64,000 nucleotides of DNA from an uncultured Bacteroidia bacterium (GTDB lineage Bacteria; Bacteroidota; Bacteroidia; Bacteroidales; ML635J-15): positions 62,001-126,000 of the forward strand of contig CADAXK010000009.1 in the NCBI GenBank assembly GCA_902791865.1, written 5' to 3'. The notes under the pieces were generated by a model. That model had not been told where the DNA came from and did not search any database. It was given only the letters and a program-made list of their open reading frames with translations. The position numbers and the translations under genes were made by a program. Below, piece by piece: positions 7,989 through 15,685 of the stretch (within the stretch, counting starts at the first letter, position 1; each line of letters opens with the position of its first letter).

Positions 7989-8222
7989 ATGAGTTTAGAA
8001 ACATTAACGAGTTTAAGGGATTATCTGTATGGTACGCTATCTACAGAAAATATGCTGTGGCTGGCTAGTCAGTTAGAATCTTATGCAAAAAGTGCAAAAA
8101 AAGATATTTACACCAAAGAAGACATCTATAACATAATCAAAGAAGGGGAAAGACAAATTTCAGAAGGAAAATGTAAGACTACAGAAGAAGTACTTTCAAG
8201 TTACAAAGAATTAAAATTGTAG
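7989..8222 (+). CDS. Putative antitoxin of TA pair 2
   Basis: A 77-residue helical protein (NMLWLASQLESYAKS, then YTKEDIYNIIKEGERQI and TTEEVLSSYKELKL) located 4 bp before a RelE-like toxin reading frame. Size, charge and position fit a type II antitoxin; no named family was recognised. It appears intact although the toxin partner is frameshifted. The only weak promoter candidate is TATTTTTAC upstream. Confidence 0.62.
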   Translation: MSLETLTSLRDYLYGTLSTENMLWLASQLESYAKSAKKDIYTKEDIYNIIKEGERQISEGKCKTTEEVLSSYKELKL

Positions 8223-8226
8223 TTAT

Positions 8227-8536
8227 ATGATTGTAATTTGGTCTGAAAATGCAGAAAATACTTTAAAGAAAACGGCAGAATATATTTTAGAGAAGTTTGG
8301 TGAAAAGAATAAGATTTTTTTTATTCAAGAAGTTTATAAAACAGCAAAACTTTTAGAAACAAATCCTCATTTAGGACAAGTAGAACCATTACTTGTTGAT
8401 TTTTTCTGAAATGTATAGAAGTATTGTAGTAAATTTTTTGAATAAAATAATATATAGGGTTGAGGATGATAAAATTCTAATAGTTGCATTATGGGATGTA
8501 AGAAGAGAACCTATGAATAATGTTTATTCAATTTAA
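8227..8536 (+). pseudogene. RelE-family toxin broken by a one-base frameshift
   Basis: The frame from the ATG at 8227 reads MIVIWSENAENTLKK up to NPHLGQVEPLL and ends early at a TGA (8407-8409). Shifting by one base in the T6 run at 8400-8405 restores SEMYRSIVV, NKIIYRVEDDKILIVALWDVRRE and a stop at 8534-8536, giving a normal toxin of about 102 residues. Five Ts instead of six would be in frame. The lesion could be a true loss, a slippery site or a sequencing error. The restored 3' end overlaps the convergent porQ end by 4 bp. Confidence 0.75.
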
Positions 8537-9576
8537 TTCTTTCTTATTATATTGTCCAAGTTTATCTTCAGTGACACATAGTTTACCGAACCAGCAAGAT
8601 GATATGAAGAATATGAGTATTCAAGGCTAAATTTCTTTAGGCATAAGCCGAATCCAGCCGAGAAACCAACGATCTTTCCTTTGTTTGGAAGTGCCAGTTC
8701 TGCACGGCGACGATAGTTGTAACCTAATGAAATGTAAAATACATTTTTAATGGTAATGTCGGCACCAATTACAAAGTGACGCATAAGTTCGTCGCCTGCA
8801 TGACCAAGTTTGTTAAGAAAGTTTTCCTGCTTTTCTTCACCACTGTCATAATTTGTCCGCAATGTACTTTCGTAGCGAAGACTCCAGTTTACAAGGTCTA
8901 TTGCTGTGAGAGAAAGTGAAAATGGAGCATGTTTGAATTTCTTTGTGATTCCTAGTTGTACATCTATAGGCAAACCTTCGCGAACACCTTTAGTATATCT
9001 TTTAATTTGAAAACCAAGGTTTTTCACAACCATTCCAGCCGAAAATAGAGAGGCCGTATCCTTGTATGTTGCACCAAGGTCGACTGCTACACCAAACGAT
9101 GTTGCTTCCCAGTAGTCCGATACAATAGTTTTCAGTGTTCCACCAAAATTGAATTTCTTCAGTGGGTATGCATACGAAATGTTTATTGCATAGTCGGCTG
9201 CATTGAATTTGCCAAGAATTTCTCCGTATTCGTTTGTATTATAGAATTTTCCGTAGTTAAGATATTGTATTCCGGCTGAAAAAATTCCAGCTTTTTCGAA
9301 ATTTCGTGCATAAATTGCATAACCAAGATTTATGTCTGAAACATAATTAGTATAGCTTAATGCAAACTGATTATGCATGTCGGCAGTAAGCATAGCAGGA
9401 TTGGCATTCACAAAACTCAGATCACCATCGATATGCGAAATGTTGAATCCACCAAGAGCCGAAATTCGAGAAGATGTTGGTATGTTGAGGAACTTGTATG
9501 TTTTATCTCCGCCGTTCTGCGAAAATACAGAAAGACAAATCATTGAGAGTATAACTATAATTACAAGTCGTTTCAT
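8533..9576 (-). CDS. porQ: Type IX secretion system protein PorQ
   Basis: Outer-membrane beta-barrel of the FadL/PorV-like group. In T9SS organisms PorQ acts with the PorU/PorV/PorZ attachment complex. The 347-residue chain begins with a signal peptide (MKRLVIIVILSMICLSVFS). It continues with FLNIPTSSRISALGG and a FVNANPAML segment typical of PorV/PorQ proteins, then alternating beta-strands, a YNYRRRAELALP segment and the strand end VSLKINLDNI. The presence of at least four sorted T9SS client genes later in the window agrees with this role. It has its own promoter at 9592-9600. Confidence 0.85.
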   Translation of the reverse strand: MKRLVIIVILSMICLSVFSQNGGDKTYKFLNIPTSSRISALGGFNISHIDGDLSFVNANPAMLTADMHNQFALSYTNYVSDINLGYAIYARNFEKAGIFSAGIQYLNYGKFYNTNEYGEILGKFNAADYAINISYAYPLKKFNFGGTLKTIVSDYWEATSFGVAVDLGATYKDTASLFSAGMVVKNLGFQIKRYTKGVREGLPIDVQLGITKKFKHAPFSLSLTAIDLVNWSLRYESTLRTNYDSGEEKQENFLNKLGHAGDELMRHFVIGADITIKNVFYISLGYNYRRRAELALPNKGKIVGFSAGFGLCLKKFSLEYSYSSYHLAGSVNYVSLKINLDNIIRKN

Positions 9577-9591
9577 CTTTAGAAATAACGC

Positions 9592-9600
9592 GCAAACTTA
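9592..9600 (-). promoter_or_regulatory. -7 box of porQ
   Basis: TAAGTTTGC on the minus strand, 16 bp before the porQ ATG, matches TAnnTTTG. Confidence 0.6.
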
Positions 9601-9683
9601 CAAAAATTTTACATACAAGTCAATATTGTACGAAAATATTAAGTAAAGGCAAGTACATTTGTCATGACACAAATTTATTTTAT

Positions 9684-9692
9684 TATTTTTGC
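9684..9692 (+). promoter_or_regulatory. -7 box of the GT2 gene
   Basis: TATTTTTGC, 20 bp before the ATG at 9712. It supports that start; the ATG at 9705 is in another frame. Confidence 0.55.
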
Positions 9693-9711
9693 GCTTTGAT
9701 TTTAATGACAG

Positions 9712-10737
9712 ATGCCAGCACGTACAGCAATCGTAATATTGAATTGGAACGGTGAAAAATTTCTCCGTCAGTTTCTGCATACGCTTGTCGAGAACACCAA
9801 TCCCGACCTTGCACGCATCTGCATTATCGACAATGGATCTACCGATGGTTCGCTGGCTTTCCTTGCAGAACAATTTTCGCAGATACAACTTGTAAAACTA
9901 GACAAGAATTATGGTTTTGCTGGCGGTTACAATCGTGGGTTGAAAGAAATAGATGCAGAATATTTCATGCTGCTCAATTCCGATGTAGAAGTTGGCAAGG
10001 ACTGGATTACGCCGCTTGTGGAACTTATGGATAACGACCCGACCATAGGCGTGTGCGGACCAAAGCTCATCGACTATAACAACCGCGACAAGTTTGAATA
10101 TGCTGGTGCTGCCGGTGGCTACATCGACAAGTATGGCTATCCCTTCTGCCGTGGTCGGCTTTTCGAGTGTCTTGAAACCGATAACGGTCAGCACGACACG
10201 CGCGAGGATTGCCTTTGGATAAGTGGAGCGGCATTGTTTATTCGTTCAAAGTTATTTTTTGAGGTTGGTGGCTTCGACGATGACTTTTTTGCACATCAGG
10301 AAGAAATTGACCTTTGCTGGCGAGTACAAAATTCGGGCTACCGTGTTGTGTGCGAACCTAAATCGGAAATATACCATGTAGGCGGTGGCGCATTGCCAAA
10401 GTCTAATCCGTTCAAGACCTTCCTAAACTTCCGCAACAACCTTTACCTTATTGTAAAGAACCTGCCCGACAACGAAATCGGCTGGGTGCTGTTTGTGCGC
10501 TTCTTCCTCGATGTTGTCGCTGCTGTAAGAATGATTTTCCAAGGCAACTTCAAGGAATGCCACGCAGTTTTCCGCGCCTACGGCGCTTTTTTGAAGAATA
10601 AGCGCAAGATGAAACAAAAACGCCTGCCAGTAACACGCAAACCATCCTCGCAAATTACAGGAATGTACTGCGGAAGTATAGTTTTTAAGCATTTCTTAGG
10701 GAAGAAGAAAACTTCGGTGGAGATATTTGGGAAATAA
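9712..10737 (+). CDS. Family 2 glycosyltransferase (rhamnosyltransferase-like)
   Basis: A 341-residue cytoplasmic GT-A enzyme that transfers a sugar from a nucleotide sugar, most likely in surface polysaccharide or O-antigen assembly. Motifs are VILNWNGEKFL at the N-terminus, CIIDNGSTDGS (nucleotide binding), NYGFAGGYNRGL, LLNSDVEV (the DxD-equivalent acidic pair), and ISGAALFIRSKLFFEVGGFDDDFFAHQEEIDLCWR, the acceptor-site pattern of the WcaE/RfbN-type group. No transmembrane segment dominates. It converges with a flippase gene 8 bp away, which suggests a polysaccharide export theme. The sugar and acceptor cannot be told. Confidence 0.88.
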   Translation: MPARTAIVILNWNGEKFLRQFLHTLVENTNPDLARICIIDNGSTDGSLAFLAEQFSQIQLVKLDKNYGFAGGYNRGLKEIDAEYFMLLNSDVEVGKDWITPLVELMDNDPTIGVCGPKLIDYNNRDKFEYAGAAGGYIDKYGYPFCRGRLFECLETDNGQHDTREDCLWISGAALFIRSKLFFEVGGFDDDFFAHQEEIDLCWRVQNSGYRVVCEPKSEIYHVGGGALPKSNPFKTFLNFRNNLYLIVKNLPDNEIGWVLFVRFFLDVVAAVRMIFQGNFKECHAVFRAYGAFLKNKRKMKQKRLPVTRKPSSQITGMYCGSIVFKHFLGKKKTSVEIFGK

Positions 10738-10745
10738 GCAAAACC

Positions 10746-12209
10746 TTATTGTTGCTCTTTCTTTTTGGAGATGCTGTCCTTTATCATGACTAACGCCAAA
10801 CGCAAGTCCAATACGCGGAGCAAAACAGCCACCACGACGCAGAACACAAGAACCAAGCATACAATTACCCACCAGTTGCAATTTATCATAGTGGCAAAAT
10901 AAGCACCAACAACCGAAGCGGCAACAAAAATCACAGTTACAATAGTAAACTTCAAGTTGAAATTGAACTTGAAAAGGCGGAATGCTATGATGTACTGGCA
11001 AAGTCCGGTTGCAAGCTGTGTGACCATACTCGAAATTGCCGCACCGATTACGCCGTAATGCGGTATAAGAATGAAATTCAGTACAATATTTAGCACCATT
11101 CCACAGGCCGCCATTATGTTCAAGTATTTAAGGCTTCCGTTTGATGTTAGCAGTGTGCCGAAAATGTAGGTTATGCAGATTCCTACGAAGCCAATCATAA
11201 GTATTGCCAGCACTATGGAACTTGTCTCGATATGCTCGAAGTACATAAGCCCCATAATTTCATGGTTGAAGAATAGGCAAACACTCATAAGTGCGATGGC
11301 TGGTACGAAAATCAGCACGAAAGCCGTCTTGCACAGACCTTCCACATTTTGCTTCTGCTTTATCATACGGGCAAACATCGGCAGTAGCAAAACCGAGAAA
11401 AGGTAGGCGAACATCGAAGCGGCTTCCAAAATTCTGAATGCCTGTGCGTAGATTCCAGCCTGTTCCTTGCCGTCGGGAAGCATTCTCTCGAGCATCACAG
11501 AGTCGATGCGGTTGTAGAATGCCATAAGAAGGATGAGCAATGCATACGGGAAACTCTGCTTTATGAATGCGATGAAATACTTCATCTGGAAGTTGAGGTG
11601 GAAATGCTTTGTCTTGCTGAAGACTATAAGGAATGCCACAAGAGCGGTAATGAAATATGCGGCCGTCTGCGTGAGGACAAACCATTCTATTTTTATAGGC
11701 GTGTCGGTAACATGTCCCCAGACGAGTATGCTACAGAAAATTATCATCAGCAGGCGGTCGAGTACCGAGAGCATGCTGTCGGTCTTAAACATCTGCATAC
11801 CGCTTACATTGGAACGCAGGTAGAGCGTCATCGACTGCAGGAACTGATTGACAACCAATATGCCAAGTATTTTCATCTGGCGCAACTCGTATCCGAGACA
11901 CAGAGCGATAATCAACGATATTGCAATGTAAACTACAGCCAATACAAGTCTGAGTGCCAACAGGTTGGAAAGACTTTTGTCGAGCAGGTTGCGGTTCTGG
12001 GCAATGTTGCGGTTGTTGAAATTGGTAATGCCCATGTCGAGGATGATGTTGAGCAACAGCGAGAAGTTGAGCAACGAAAAATATATGCCGAACTCCTCGG
12101 CGCCGACAATATTCTGCACCGAACGCTCAACCCCGAATATCCAGAAAGGTTTTACCAGGATATTGAGGAAGAGAAGGAAGCATAAGTTTATTACAAAATT
12201 TCTCTTCAT
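10746..12209 (-). CDS. Polysaccharide flippase (Wzx/MATE-like)
   Basis: An integral membrane protein of about 487 residues with 12-14 predicted hydrophobic helices. It starts at MKRNFVINLCFLLFLNILVKPFWIFG, and contains the VGAEEFGIYFSLLNF segment common in oligosaccharide flippases of the MOP superfamily, which move lipid-linked oligosaccharides across the inner membrane. A hydrophobic helical end is followed by a basic SISKKKEQQ tail. The start at 12209 is chosen because the longer frame (12227) begins inside the promoter -7 box. It converges with the GT2 gene. Confidence 0.85.
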   Translation of the reverse strand: MKRNFVINLCFLLFLNILVKPFWIFGVERSVQNIVGAEEFGIYFSLLNFSLLLNIILDMGITNFNNRNIAQNRNLLDKSLSNLLALRLVLAVVYIAISLIIALCLGYELRQMKILGILVVNQFLQSMTLYLRSNVSGMQMFKTDSMLSVLDRLLMIIFCSILVWGHVTDTPIKIEWFVLTQTAAYFITALVAFLIVFSKTKHFHLNFQMKYFIAFIKQSFPYALLILLMAFYNRIDSVMLERMLPDGKEQAGIYAQAFRILEAASMFAYLFSVLLLPMFARMIKQKQNVEGLCKTAFVLIFVPAIALMSVCLFFNHEIMGLMYFEHIETSSIVLAILMIGFVGICITYIFGTLLTSNGSLKYLNIMAACGMVLNIVLNFILIPHYGVIGAAISSMVTQLATGLCQYIIAFRLFKFNFNLKFTIVTVIFVAASVVGAYFATMINCNWWVIVCLVLVFCVVVAVLLRVLDLRLALVMIKDSISKKKEQQ

Positions 12210-12223
12210 CCTTATAGTAGCGC

Positions 12224-12232
12224 GCAAAAATA
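12224..12232 (-). promoter_or_regulatory. -7 box of the flippase gene
   Basis: TATTTTTGC on the minus strand, 14 bp before the ATG at 12209. It overlaps and so rules out the upstream TTG start. Confidence 0.6.
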
Positions 12233-12281
12233 CAACATAAAACCGAATCCTAAAACCATAACGAATAATATGCGAAAATGT

Positions 12282-12315
12282 TTTGTTGCTGTTGAAAAAA
12301 AATAACTACCTTTGC
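12282..12315 (+). promoter_or_regulatory. Promoter of the ferredoxin gene
   Basis: TTTG at 12282-12285, a 21-bp gap, and TACCTTTGC at 12307-12315. The ATG is 44 bp downstream after an AT-rich leader. Confidence 0.65.
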
Positions 12316-12358
12316 CAGCGAAATTTTCAGTATTAATTAATATTTAAATTTTAAAGAA

Positions 12359-12526
12359 ATGGCTTATAAAATCAGTAACGACTGCGTATCTTGCGGTACA
12401 TGCGCTGGCGAATGCCCAACAGGTGCTATCAGCGAAGGAACTCCTTATGTAATCAATGCTAACGAATGTGTATCTTGCGGTACTTGCGCAGGTGCATGCC
12501 CAGTTGGTGCAATTTCAGAGGAATAA
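12359..12526 (+). CDS. 2[4Fe-4S] ferredoxin
   Basis: A short gene of 55 codons. The protein has two near-identical halves, each with C-x2-C-x2-C-x3-C-P (CVSCGTCAGECP and CVSCGTCAGACP), each half holding a [4Fe-4S] cluster. This is the classic clostridial-type ferredoxin, a low-potential electron carrier for fermentative enzymes such as pyruvate:ferredoxin oxidoreductase. It is monocistronic, with a strong promoter upstream and an intrinsic terminator downstream, and its codon use looks like that of a highly expressed gene. Confidence 0.95.
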   Translation: MAYKISNDCVSCGTCAGECPTGAISEGTPYVINANECVSCGTCAGACPVGAISEE

Positions 12527-12547
12527 AAGCAGTCTGAAAAGAGATTG

Positions 12548-12578
12548 ATAGGTTGCCATTATGGCAACCTATTTTTTT
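12548..12578 (+). terminator. Intrinsic terminator of the ferredoxin gene
   Basis: A 10-bp perfect stem ATAGGTTGCC / GGCAACCTAT with a 5-nt loop, followed by seven Ts. Confidence 0.88.
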
Positions 12579-12689
12579 GAATACAATGGTCATTCCACAA
12601 GTCAGAACATATGCGCGATACGGAACGGGGAGCGTTGTAATGTTCGACTATGCGGAATCTCCTAAAGAATAATATTAAACTAAATTTTT

Positions 12690-12878
12690 ATGCAGAAAAC
12701 TTGTCCCGAATGCAACAAGACATTTGAATGCTCGCAAAGCGAAAACTGCTGGTGTACACGCATCACAATCCCAGAAGATGTTGCCAACTATCTGAGAAGC
12801 AAATACTTCGATTGTCTTTGCGAAGAGTGTATGACCAAAATTTTAAAAAACAAGGAAAAAATTTTGGCAGGTAAATAA
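12690..12878 (+). CDS. Small cysteine-rich CWC-type protein
   Basis: A 62-residue cytoplasmic protein with the pattern CPECNKTFECSQSENCWC near the N-terminus and CLCEECM near residue 45. This is the signature of the cysteine-rich CWC family, probably a metal (zinc)-binding fold. Function is unknown in the family. It lies immediately upstream of tRNA-Cys with only 26 bp between, so the two may be cotranscribed; the preceding 110 bp holds no recognisable gene. Confidence 0.75.
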   Translation: MQKTCPECNKTFECSQSENCWCTRITIPEDVANYLRSKYFDCLCEECMTKILKNKEKILAGK

Positions 12879-12904
12879 AAAAGCACTACTTTTGCAGTCT
12901 GTTA

Positions 12905-12977
12905 AGGTACCTTGGCCGAGTGGTGAGGCACCAGTCTGCAAAACTGGGTACTGCAGTTCGATTCTGCAAGGTACCTC
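12905..12977 (+). tRNA. tRNA-Cys (GCA)
   Basis: A 73-nt cloverleaf. The acceptor stem AGGTACC pairs with GGTACCT, the anticodon stem CCAGT/ACTGG encloses CTGCAAA with anticodon GCA, and the T arm contains GTTCGATTC. The 3' CCA is not encoded. It sits directly behind the CWC gene. Confidence 0.95.
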
Positions 12978-12984
12978 AAAAACC

Positions 12985-13012
12985 AAAAGACATCCAATCG
13001 GATGTCTTTTTT
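12985..13012. terminator. Bidirectional terminator
   Basis: AAAAGACATCC / GGATGTCTTTT stem with an AATC loop, followed by Ts, and preceded by As that serve the other strand. It separates tRNA-Cys from the convergent higBA operon. Confidence 0.85.
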
Positions 13013-13014
13013 CG

Positions 13015-13326
13015 TTAAAACACAGCTGCAATTTTTTGTATTCCTCTTAGTGTATCAATAAGCGATTTATCTTTTCGCGCTATTTGCATATTGTATTTTG
13101 TTTGAAGATACATTAGAGAATCTGCTGGCACATCAAGAACTGCTTCAAACATTAAGGCAGTCTTTGCTGTAAGTGGACGATGCCCATTAAGTATTTCATT
13201 TACAACAGAATATGTTAGTCCCATACTTTCTGCCAACTGACGCTGACTGATGCCACGATATTCTATTTCATCTTTCAGTACTTCTCCTGGATGTGTCGGG
13301 TATGCACCGTAACCTAAATTTCCCAT
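13015..13326 (-). CDS. higA: HigA-type antitoxin (XRE helix-turn-helix)
   Basis: A 103-residue protein with the HigA opening THPGEVLKDEIEYRGISQRQLAESMGL, an XRE-type helix-turn-helix at about residues 25-60 (SYVVNEILNGHRPLTAKTAL-like pattern), and a C-terminal dimerisation tail. It neutralises HigB and represses the operon by binding operator palindromes. It is the second gene after the toxin, which is the usual higBA order, with 11 bp between them. Intact. Confidence 0.9.
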   Translation of the reverse strand: MGNLGYGAYPTHPGEVLKDEIEYRGISQRQLAESMGLTYSVVNEILNGHRPLTAKTALMFEAVLDVPADSLMYLQTKYNMQIARKDKSLIDTLRGIQKIAAVF

Positions 13327-13337
13327 TTTTGCCTCCT

Positions 13338-13646
13338 TTATTTATAATGGTTTGACAATTCTATTATATTACAGACGGTTATTCCATCTTTTTCTGATGA
13401 CTTAAATTCTATCCTGTACTGGTCATTAACGCGCACAGATTCCAATCCTTCTTTATCGCCTATCAGTTTTTCGTAATGCAAGGCTTGATAGCGATATAAG
13501 TCAGTAGTTTTATCAACAGAATCGAGAATATTTATTACGCGGATGTATTTCTTCACAATATGGGGTTGATAGCGATGCTGTTTATCGTTTGCCTTGCCAT
13601 AATAGAATAATTCGCGCAGATAATCTTTTTCAAATTTTATATCCAT
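13338..13646 (-). CDS. higB: HigB-type toxin
   Basis: A 102-residue RelE-superfamily protein, first gene of a higBA operon. Visible features are the KKYIRVINILDSV helix, LHYEKLIGDKEGLESVRVNDQYRIEF (the beta core with the basic catalytic surface of HigB/GraT toxins) and the end CNIIELSNHYK. HigB toxins cleave mRNA on translating ribosomes. Operator-like inverted repeats lie upstream. Third TA module within about 10 kb. Confidence 0.88.
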   Translation of the reverse strand: MDIKFEKDYLRELFYYGKANDKQHRYQPHIVKKYIRVINILDSVDKTTDLYRYQALHYEKLIGDKEGLESVRVNDQYRIEFKSSEKDGITVCNIIELSNHYK

Positions 13647-13668
13647 CCACTCTATTAATTTTCGGCTA

Positions 13669-13749
13669 CAAAAATAATATTAATAAATTATTATTCGCAA
13701 AAAATGCGAATATTTTTTATAATTACTTATAAAACAATAATTTATAAGT
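13669..13749 (-). promoter_or_regulatory. higBA promoter and operator palindromes
   Basis: A minus-strand -7 box TATTTTTG lies at 13669-13676. An inverted repeat ATTCGCA-N5-TGCGAAT (13693-13711) covers the expected -33 position. A second one, ACTTATAAA-N7-TTTATAAGT, lies at 13725-13749. Both are good candidates for HigA operators. Confidence 0.6.
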
Positions 13750-13776
13750 AAAAAAACCTTTAAAATTACATTCCGA

Positions 13777-13808
13777 TTTGTCAGCATATTTTTTTTCACT
13801 ATTTTAGC
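13777..13808 (+). promoter_or_regulatory. Promoter of the first DUF4476 gene
   Basis: TTTG at 13777-13780, 19-bp spacer, then TATTTTAGC at 13800-13808, a -7 variant with TTAG in place of TTTG. The same sequence and spacing recur before the second paralogue. Confidence 0.55.
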
Positions 13809-13830
13809 GCCGAAAATTTTTAATTTAAAT

Positions 13831-14622
13831 ATGATGAAAAATATTTGTTTGATAATAATTATGGGGTTTTCAACTGCTTTATTTGCACAGCATACATCGT
13901 TGACAATCGAAAGTGAAAGATACGAACGGTTCTGGGTTTACATAAACGGTCAGCAACAAAATATTAATCCGGGATCATCAATACAAGTAAACACGCTTTA
14001 TCCTGACAGGGACTATAATTTGCACATAGTCATTGATAACAATCAAAGGTCTGAAACAAAGACTGTAATCCGCTTACATCCTGGCGACAATAATTATACG
14101 CTTAGCTTTAATCCTAGAAACGGACAAATAAGTCTTATTACTGTAAATGCCAATATAAATACTTCATTCTTTGCTGGACATCCGGCACCACAATACGGAT
14201 ATCCCACTCAGCATGGAAATTATAATCATCAATATCCTGCACAAGGACACTATCATCCGCAAGGACATAATTACTATCAACATTATAACCCTCCACAGGT
14301 GGTAGTTGTTGAGCATCCAATTTCTGAACCTGTAATAATGCCGTGCTCGGATGCCGATTTCATTGGAGCAAAACGCACAATCGAAAAAGCCAGCTTTGAG
14401 GAAACCAAACTGACAATTGCCAAGCAAATAGTTGCATCGGAACTGATGACAGCAAGACAACTTGCCGAAATTGCAAGACTATTCAGCTTCGAGAGTACAA
14501 AGCTGAAATTCCTAAAATTTGCTTATCAATATTGCTACGACCAGAACAAATATTATATCGTAAACAATGTTTTCAATTTCTCTTCATCAATTTATGAACT
14601 GAACGAATACATTAACCAATAG
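13831..14622 (+). CDS. Secreted DUF4476-domain protein, copy 1
   Basis: A 263-residue exported protein: signal peptide (MMKNICLIIIMGFSTALFA), an N-terminal beta-rich domain (residues about 20-105, with ERYERFWVYINGQQQN), a His/Tyr/Pro/Gln-rich linker (about 110-155), and a C-terminal DUF4476 helical domain with MPCSDADFIGAKRTIEKASF and LTIAKQIVASELMTARQLAEIARLF. The function of the family is unknown; these proteins are common in Bacteroidetes periplasm. The next gene is a tandem paralogue sharing domain order and promoter. Confidence 0.85.
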   Translation: MMKNICLIIIMGFSTALFAQHTSLTIESERYERFWVYINGQQQNINPGSSIQVNTLYPDRDYNLHIVIDNNQRSETKTVIRLHPGDNNYTLSFNPRNGQISLITVNANINTSFFAGHPAPQYGYPTQHGNYNHQYPAQGHYHPQGHNYYQHYNPPQVVVVEHPISEPVIMPCSDADFIGAKRTIEKASFEETKLTIAKQIVASELMTARQLAEIARLFSFESTKLKFLKFAYQYCYDQNKYYIVNNVFNFSSSIYELNEYINQ

Positions 14623-14745
14623 TTATATATTCCCCAGAATGTTCCGCCTATGTTAGGCAGACTTATCGAAACCGGATATTTGTTTGGCATAGAAGATTAC
14701 GTAGTTTGCAGATTTGAACAGTAGAAATTTTCGGCAATTGTTGAA

Positions 14746-14777
14746 TTTGCCAGCATATTTTTTTTCACTATTTTAGC
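14746..14777 (+). promoter_or_regulatory. Promoter of the second DUF4476 gene
   Basis: TTTG at 14746-14749, 19-bp spacer, TATTTTAGC at 14769-14777. Nearly the same sequence as at 13777-13808, showing that the promoter was duplicated with the gene. Confidence 0.55.
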
Positions 14778-14799
14778 ACCGTAAATTTTAAAATTAAAT

Positions 14800-15672
14800 A
14801 TGATGAAAAAAATTTGTTTGTTCATATTCGTGGCATTGGCAAGTGCATATTCGTTTGCACAGAATGCATCGGTAACATTTGAAAGTGAAAGAAACGAGCG
14901 TTTCTGGGTTTACATAAACGGTAAGCAACAGAACCATCATCCAGAATCTTACATACAAATAGATGGACTTTACGCCGACTGGAACTACAATATACGTATA
15001 GTAGTTGAGAACAAGCGCAGGTCGGAAATGACAACGGTAATGCGTCTGCATCATGGAAACAACATCTATTCGCTCAACTGTAATTCACGAAGCGGACAAA
15101 TAAATCTTAATCCGAAACATGGTAATTATCCTCCTCATCCACAAAATGGTAATCACAATCAGCACGGAAATCATAATCAACAACCTCCTCATGGTCAATA
15201 CCCTCCCAATGGACAGTATCCACCTCAAGGAGGACAATATCCCCCGCAGGGAAACTTTCCACCACAAGGACAGTATCCTCCGCATGGTGGACATGGACAT
15301 CATGACCATCATAATCCTCCGCAGCAACCAAATCAGCCGCCACAGGTGATAATAGTTGAGCAGCCTGCACCAGAACCTGTAGTAATGCCATGTTCGGATG
15401 CAGATTTCATTGAGGCAAAGAATACAATTGAGAATGCCGATTTCGAGCAGACCAAACTTACTATCGCAAAGCAGATAGTTGCATCGGAATTGATGACTGC
15501 AAGTCAGTTGGCAGAAATAGCACGCCTGTTTGACTTTGAACAAACTAAGCTTGAATTTTTGAAATATGCATACAAATATTGCTTCGACCCGAACAAGTAC
15601 TATTTGGTAAACAATGTATTCGAATTTTCTTCATCAGTTGACGAATTGAACAAATATATCAGCAGACAATAA
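14800..15672 (+). CDS. Secreted DUF4476-domain protein, copy 2
   Basis: A 290-residue paralogue of the preceding gene with the same three parts: signal peptide ending SAYSFAQ, beta-rich domain (SERNERFWVYINGKQQN), and C-terminal DUF4476 domain (MPCSDADFIEAKNTIENADF). The linker (about residues 108-185) is longer and built from irregular repeats of PQGQYPP, PHPQNGN and HGHHDHH. This low-complexity Pro/Gly/His/Gln stretch resembles a flexible or metal-binding tether. The difference in linker length between copies suggests repeat slippage after duplication. Role unknown. Confidence 0.85.
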   Translation: MMKKICLFIFVALASAYSFAQNASVTFESERNERFWVYINGKQQNHHPESYIQIDGLYADWNYNIRIVVENKRRSEMTTVMRLHHGNNIYSLNCNSRSGQINLNPKHGNYPPHPQNGNHNQHGNHNQQPPHGQYPPNGQYPPQGGQYPPQGNFPPQGQYPPHGGHGHHDHHNPPQQPNQPPQVIIVEQPAPEPVVMPCSDADFIEAKNTIENADFEQTKLTIAKQIVASELMTASQLAEIARLFDFEQTKLEFLKYAYKYCFDPNKYYLVNNVFEFSSSVDELNKYISRQ

Positions 15673-15685
15673 TATTCCTATTTTA

